This document shows positions 9,880-12,500 of a stretch of 12,500 nucleotides of DNA, one piece after another (within the stretch, counting starts at the first letter, position 1; every line of letters begins with the position of its first letter). The position numbers and the translations under genes were made by a program. The notes under the pieces are model-generated. The model was not told the DNA's origin, did not search any database, and saw nothing but the letters and a program-made list of their open reading frames with translations. The DNA is from Baffinella frigidus (lineage: Eukaryota > Cryptophyceae > Cryptomonadales > Baffinellaceae), in NCBI GenBank assembly GCA_026770585.1, contig MU646553.1, forward strand, positions 335,448 through 347,947, in the 5' to 3' direction.

Positions 9880-12197
9880 GCAACCCCCCCCCCCCACCGA
9901 AACCCCCTCACGCTACCACACAAGAAAGCGTGTCACAATCCGTGGATAGGATGAGCGTGGGGCGCATGCTGCGGCGGGAAAGGGAGGAGTGTCTTGGACG
10001 TTGTAGGTGGACGGACGCTGGGATCATGTAGAAGAGTGCTCGGGCGGTGGACTGACGGGGAAGTGGCTTTAGAAGGGAACACGGCCTGATTAGGGACGCC
10101 GGAATGAAGTCATCCACCGCTGGGGGAAAGCGCCCTGGGGAGAAGGAAGACTGAATTGAATCCCCTTGGACGCAGACAAGCTGATCAAGGCCTCGCGGGA
10201 CTGCGACAGCGTGTGCCGCAATCTGTTTGACCAGCGCGCCGCCATCGTCGGTGGGAATATCTGCTAGCTCTGATTAAGGCGGGTTGACTGATCGTTTTCA
10301 CACCAACAGTTGACGGAGTTGTAACAGAGAACAGGGGAATCAACTTCCGGTCTACTCATTGTTAGGAGACTCGATTGTCCTGATCTAAATTTACTTAACG
10401 AAGAGCCCAGATTAACTCAGGCAGAGCTAGATCTTGCTGTTCTTGTTCGTAACTCTGGAGCCTAGAGAAGAGTGATGCGAAGCAGGACATGTGCTCCCGT
10501 GCCAACGTTTCGTGGTTCAGAGTTCACGGTTCACGGTTGAGGATTTAGAGGTCAGGATTCAGGGTTTTATAATTTAGCAGATCGACCGAAGAAAACGTGG
10601 AGGTAGGGGCATCTTCTTCTTGGTCTTACTTCCTTATTACTCTCGACCATAGAACAGAGTGAGCTAGAGACCGTGGTAGGAACCGCTGTAGCACACAGTG
10701 TTGACGACTGCTGAAAACGCGTACACCAACTGCGTGGATGTGCAAACTCACGCACCCTACCCCAAACCCTAAACCGCAGACCGCACACCAGGAAACGTAG
10801 GCGGAGGGGAGGAGGCAGAGGATGAGGAGGCGGCGTCTTCGAAAGGCAAACCCTGAACCCTAAAACCTAACCCCCAAACCCTAAACCCCGAACACTAAAC
10901 TCTTAACCCTCAACCCTCAACCCTCAACCCCAAACCCCAAACCCTAAACTCTAAACCCTAAATCCTAAACCCTAAGACCTCAACCCGAAACCCTAAACCA
11001 GGCATCCCGGGGTTCTGGTCCAATGTCTTCCAGCGTGACGACAAGGTCAGCCCCTCCCGTGTGGACTGGGAAGGGGGGGGGGGGGGGTTGAGTAAACATC
11101 GGGATTTTGAACGCAGATTGGTTGACTAACAATCGGGGCTTTGCAAGCAGATTGGTTGACTAAAACTCGGGGGTTGATCGCAGATGGTGGACAGTCTCGG
11201 CCCGGAGGACGAGGAGATTCTCGCGTACCTCAAGGACGCGCGCGCCACTACCACTCTGGTACTTTGATATTTACTTGACCCCACTCGACTAATATGAGGT
11301 TCCTTCCTAGGGAGGTTGAACGGGATGAATTACTGAGGGGAGGCTATCTATCGTTGAATTGGCCCGCCTAATTGCCACCACAACTCCGGCGCTTTACGTA
11401 CCTATCACTGAACCTGTCCCAGTTTATGAGTGCTGCCAAATTGCCCCCACCGCTCCGGAACTTTAATACGAGGTTGCATAGGATGAATTCCATAAGGGAA
11501 GGAATCACTTAGTGGAGGCTAGCGTTCAGTTAGGCCGCCTGGTTGCAACCACCACTCCGGTGCGTTGATTGCCGATTACTGAATCTGATGACTGAATCTG
11601 GTTGCTGAATCTGATGACTGAATCTGATTACTGAATCTGATTACTGAATCTGATGACTGAATGCGTCCCACTTCAATAGGAGGGTGACTAGGATATATCG
11701 GACAGTGGAGGCTGCCGTTGAAGCAGGCCGCCTGATTGCCATCACCTATACGGACAGGTCCGCCGCCAGCACTTACCGCGTGTCTAATGTTGTGTTTGCA
11801 GGATAAGGATGGGTACACGGTTAAGTTGACGTTCCGCCCGAATCCCTACTTCAAGAACCCCGTTCTGGAGCGTACCGACACCATCGAGCAGAGCAAGGTG
11901 TGAACCCTAAACCCTAAACTCTGAACTGTGAACCCAAATCCATAAACCCTAAACCCCAAACCACCAACCCCAAACCCCAAACCCCAAACTCCAAACCCCA
12001 ACCCCCAAACCCCAAACCCCACACAACAAACACCTAAACCCGCCCCGCTAAACCCTGAAGCTACGCAGTTGGGGGGGAAGGAGCTGCGGTTTATCGTGTC
12101 GCGCGCGACGAAGATCGAGTGGACGCAGCCCCCTGCGGGCGGGAAGCGGGGCAAGAAGGGTGGGGGGAAGGCCGGGAAGGGGGGGAAGGGGAAGAAG
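9816..12197 (+). CDS. SET/NAP-family histone chaperone, 7 exons, 3' end probably outside window
   Basis: Proteins of this family bind core histones (NAP mainly H2A-H2B, SET also H3-H4) and act in nucleosome assembly. Exons: 9816-9879, 10176-10250, 10801-10845, 11002-11045, 11184-11258, 11802-11897, 12069-12197. Together they give 176 codons in one frame. The order fits SET/NAP: a dimerisation helix (MTIEKLKALDEETAKLTKDL), LFDQRAAIVG (family LY.KR..II.G), a short acidic insert, GIPGFWSNVF, EDEEILAYLKD, GYTVKLTFRPNPYFKNPVL, then TKIEWTQ (family T.I.WK.GK). Introns 1 and 3 need GC donors. The last exon ends in a basic K/G tail. The sequence AAG|GTGCTG at 12198 is a fair donor, and families normally continue with FF.FF and an acidic tail. 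Read-through instead would stop at 12216-12218. The protein is nearer SET than canonical NAP1 in its compact N-terminus. Exact paralogue unresolved. Confidence 0.88.
10176..10250 (+). CDS. SET/NAP exon 2
   Basis: The exon encodes KLIKASRDCDSVCRNLFDQR and AAIV. The LFDQRAAIVG end fits the family block (LY/FF..R..II). Acceptor GACGCAG, donor G|GTGGGA. A MITE-like element begins 13 bp after the donor. Confidence 0.82.
10264..10430. mobile_element. MITE-like element 4 in SET/NAP intron 2
   Basis: It starts CTAGCTCTG and ends with the inverse CAGAGCTAG, about 167 bp, flanked by ATCTG and ATCTT (4 of 5 match). The interior GCGGGTTGACTGATCGTTTT is also in element 1; the right end CAGATTAACTCAGGCAGAGC matches element 3. 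So it links the family across both genes. Confidence 0.82.
10431..10800. other. Rest of SET/NAP intron 2
   Basis: Mixed sequence; short TTCAGGG/TTCACGG-like heptamers at 10512-10566 and CCCTAAA at 10758-10775. No exon recognised. Confidence 0.6.
10801..10845 (+). CDS. SET/NAP exon 3 (acidic)
   Basis: The 45 bp encode GGGEEAEDEEAASSK, like the variable acidic insert before the (K)GIP.FW block of NAP proteins. Acceptor ACGTAG. The phase to exon 4 fits only if the exon ends at AAAG with donor GCAAAC, a second GC-AG intron. Confidence 0.78.
10848..11000. repeat. CCCTAAA-type array filling SET/NAP intron 3
   Basis: CCCTAAA, CCCCAAA and CCCTCAA heptamers make up practically the whole intron, from the GC donor to the AACCAG acceptor. 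C-rich on the sense strand. Confidence 0.95.
11002..11045 (+). CDS. SET/NAP exon 4 (GIPGFW)
   Basis: Encodes (G)IPGFWSNVFQRDDK, the family block (G)IP.FW.T...N. Acceptor AACCAG at the end of a CCCTAAA tract, donor AAG|GTCAGC. Confidence 0.9.
11072..11088. repeat. Poly-G run
   Basis: About 16 consecutive G in SET/NAP intron 4. Run length is prone to sequencing error. Confidence 0.9.
11094..11192 (+). repeat. 34-bp tandem repeat carrying the exon 5 acceptor
   Basis: GCAG followed by ATTGGTTGAC occurs at 11113 and 11147, and GCAG|ATGGTGGAC at 11180, the true exon 5 border; spacing 34 and 33 bp. Each unit starts with an ATCGGG/CTCGGG block. The two upstream units carry a 3' AG and the first 9-10 nt of exon 5. 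Confidence 0.9.
11184..11258 (+). CDS. SET/NAP exon 5 (EDEEILAYLKD)
   Basis: The 25 codons MVDSLGPEDEEILAYLKDAR and ATTTL match the SET/NAP segment ...DEE.L.YL.D(I/V). Acceptor GATCGCAG, donor CTG|GTACTT. Both exon borders are repeated in the adjoining introns. Confidence 0.9.
11259..11760 (+). repeat. Degenerate tandem copies of the exon 5 donor region
   Basis: The exon 5 end (GCCACTACCACTCTG|GTACTTTGAT) recurs in decayed form near 11374, 11443, 11545 and 11738. Intronic blocks GGATGAATT, GGAGGCT and CCGCCT also recur in order before several copies; unit roughly 170-190 bp with a shorter one inside. Confidence 0.78.
11574..11662 (+). repeat. 14-bp tandem repeat (CTGAATCTGATKA)
   Basis: Six to seven units of about 14 bp (TTACTGAATCTGATGACTGA) inside intron 5, interrupting the degenerate exon 5 rear copies. 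Confidence 0.93.
11802..11897 (+). CDS. SET/NAP exon 6 (NPYF core)
   Basis: The 32 codons contain DKDGYTVKLTFRPNPYFKNP followed by VLERT. G(Y/F)....F.F..NPYF.N.VL.K is the hallmark of the SET/NAP core beta sheet. Acceptor TTTGCAG, donor AAG|GTGTGA. Confidence 0.95.
11900..12056. repeat. CCCTAAA/CCCCAAA array, SET/NAP intron 6
   Basis: Degenerate heptamers fill the intron nearly up to the acceptor ACGCAG; C-rich on the sense strand. Confidence 0.92.
12069..12197 (+). CDS. SET/NAP exon 7 (TKIEWTQ, basic K/G tail)
   Basis: Starts LGGKELRFIVSRATKIEWTQ and goes on to a Lys/Gly-rich tract (GKRGKKGGGKAGKGG). Family members have T.I.W..GK followed by a basic KK..KGG stretch, then FF.FF. Ending at the GTGCTG donor (12198) is preferred. 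If that is not used, five more codons (VLPCL, L) lead to TAG at 12216-12218. Confidence 0.83.
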
Positions 12198-12218
12198 GTG
12201 CTGCCTTGCTTGTTGTAG

Positions 12219-12500
12219 TTGGTCACTTTCATGGGCTCTTGGTTGGTAAGTTAGTTTTTTTTAGCTAGTCACCACCCAGGGAACCTCTCTCCCATGCGAC
12301 GTGGGCCCCAAACCCCCACCCCTAGCCCACAGATTACACACCCTAAACCCCAAGCCCTAATCTCAGACGGAAACCTATTTAACTTAAATCACCTTTTCGA
12401 TATGTTAGATGTGGATTTAGTGCTGCATCTTAGAGCGGGTCTCTCTTGAGTTGGCACGATTCGGACCCTCAAAAGAATCGATGCTTTGAAACTCTTTAGT
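12219..12500. other. Right edge: probable intron 7 or 3' region of SET/NAP gene
   Basis: No exon recognised. Some CCCTAAACCCC-like heptamers at 12340-12362. It is intronic if the donor at 12198 is used, 3' untranslated if translation stops at 12218. Confidence 0.5.

Noticed and set aside
9498-10031. Long plus-strand open frame across the divergent promoter
   Set aside because: Its first part is antisense to SLU7 exon 1; only the segment from 9816 to 9879 has SET/NAP support.
1-12500. A chromosome end (telomere)
   Set aside because: TTTAGGG tracts are internal, degenerate, in both orientations and confined to introns between recognisable exons.

Overview
The window is nuclear DNA of a eukaryote. 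It holds two intron-rich, divergently transcribed genes and no bacterial-type operon, rRNA or tRNA. Introns carry TTTAGGG-type heptamer tracts, a telomere motif found in plants, many algae and alveolates. Introns are long, exons are 40-198 bp, and two introns need GC donors. A microalga or alveolate protist is plausible, but the lineage cannot be fixed from this sequence.

Minus strand, 9655 down to 83: most of a gene for SLU7, the second-step pre-mRNA splicing factor. I assembled 17 exons that join in one frame into 464 codons without a stop. Family blocks appear in the expected order ([102 protein letters not shown]). The C-terminal end lies to the left of the window. No CCHC zinc knuckle was found.

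Plus strand, 9816 to at least 12197: seven exons of a SET/NAP-family histone chaperone (GIPGFW, EDEEILAYLKD, GYTVKLTFRPNPYF). It probably continues past the right edge. The two start codons are 160 bp apart around a likely shared promoter that contains a 16-bp direct repeat and a 14-bp palindrome.

The main discovery is in the introns. At least eight of the 24 exons are flanked by decayed partial copies of themselves. Front pieces, usually with their 3' splice-site AG, lie only upstream of the intact exon. Rear pieces, usually with their GT donor, lie only downstream. This is the signature of repeated tandem duplications spanning splice sites. It is strongest in exons 4, 7, 8, 10, 12 and 16 of SLU7 and in exon 5 of the chaperone gene. 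SLU7 itself acts in 3' splice-site choice, so its own transcript carries many decoy sites.

Other intron content: a four-copy MITE-like family with CTAGCTCTG termini shared by both genes, one copy flanked by an AAGGT duplication at a donor-like site; a second, palindromic repeat family; heptamer arrays of several consensus types, mostly C-rich on the sense strand; purine/pyrimidine microsatellites; and 14-, 17-, 22-, 24- and 34-bp minisatellites.
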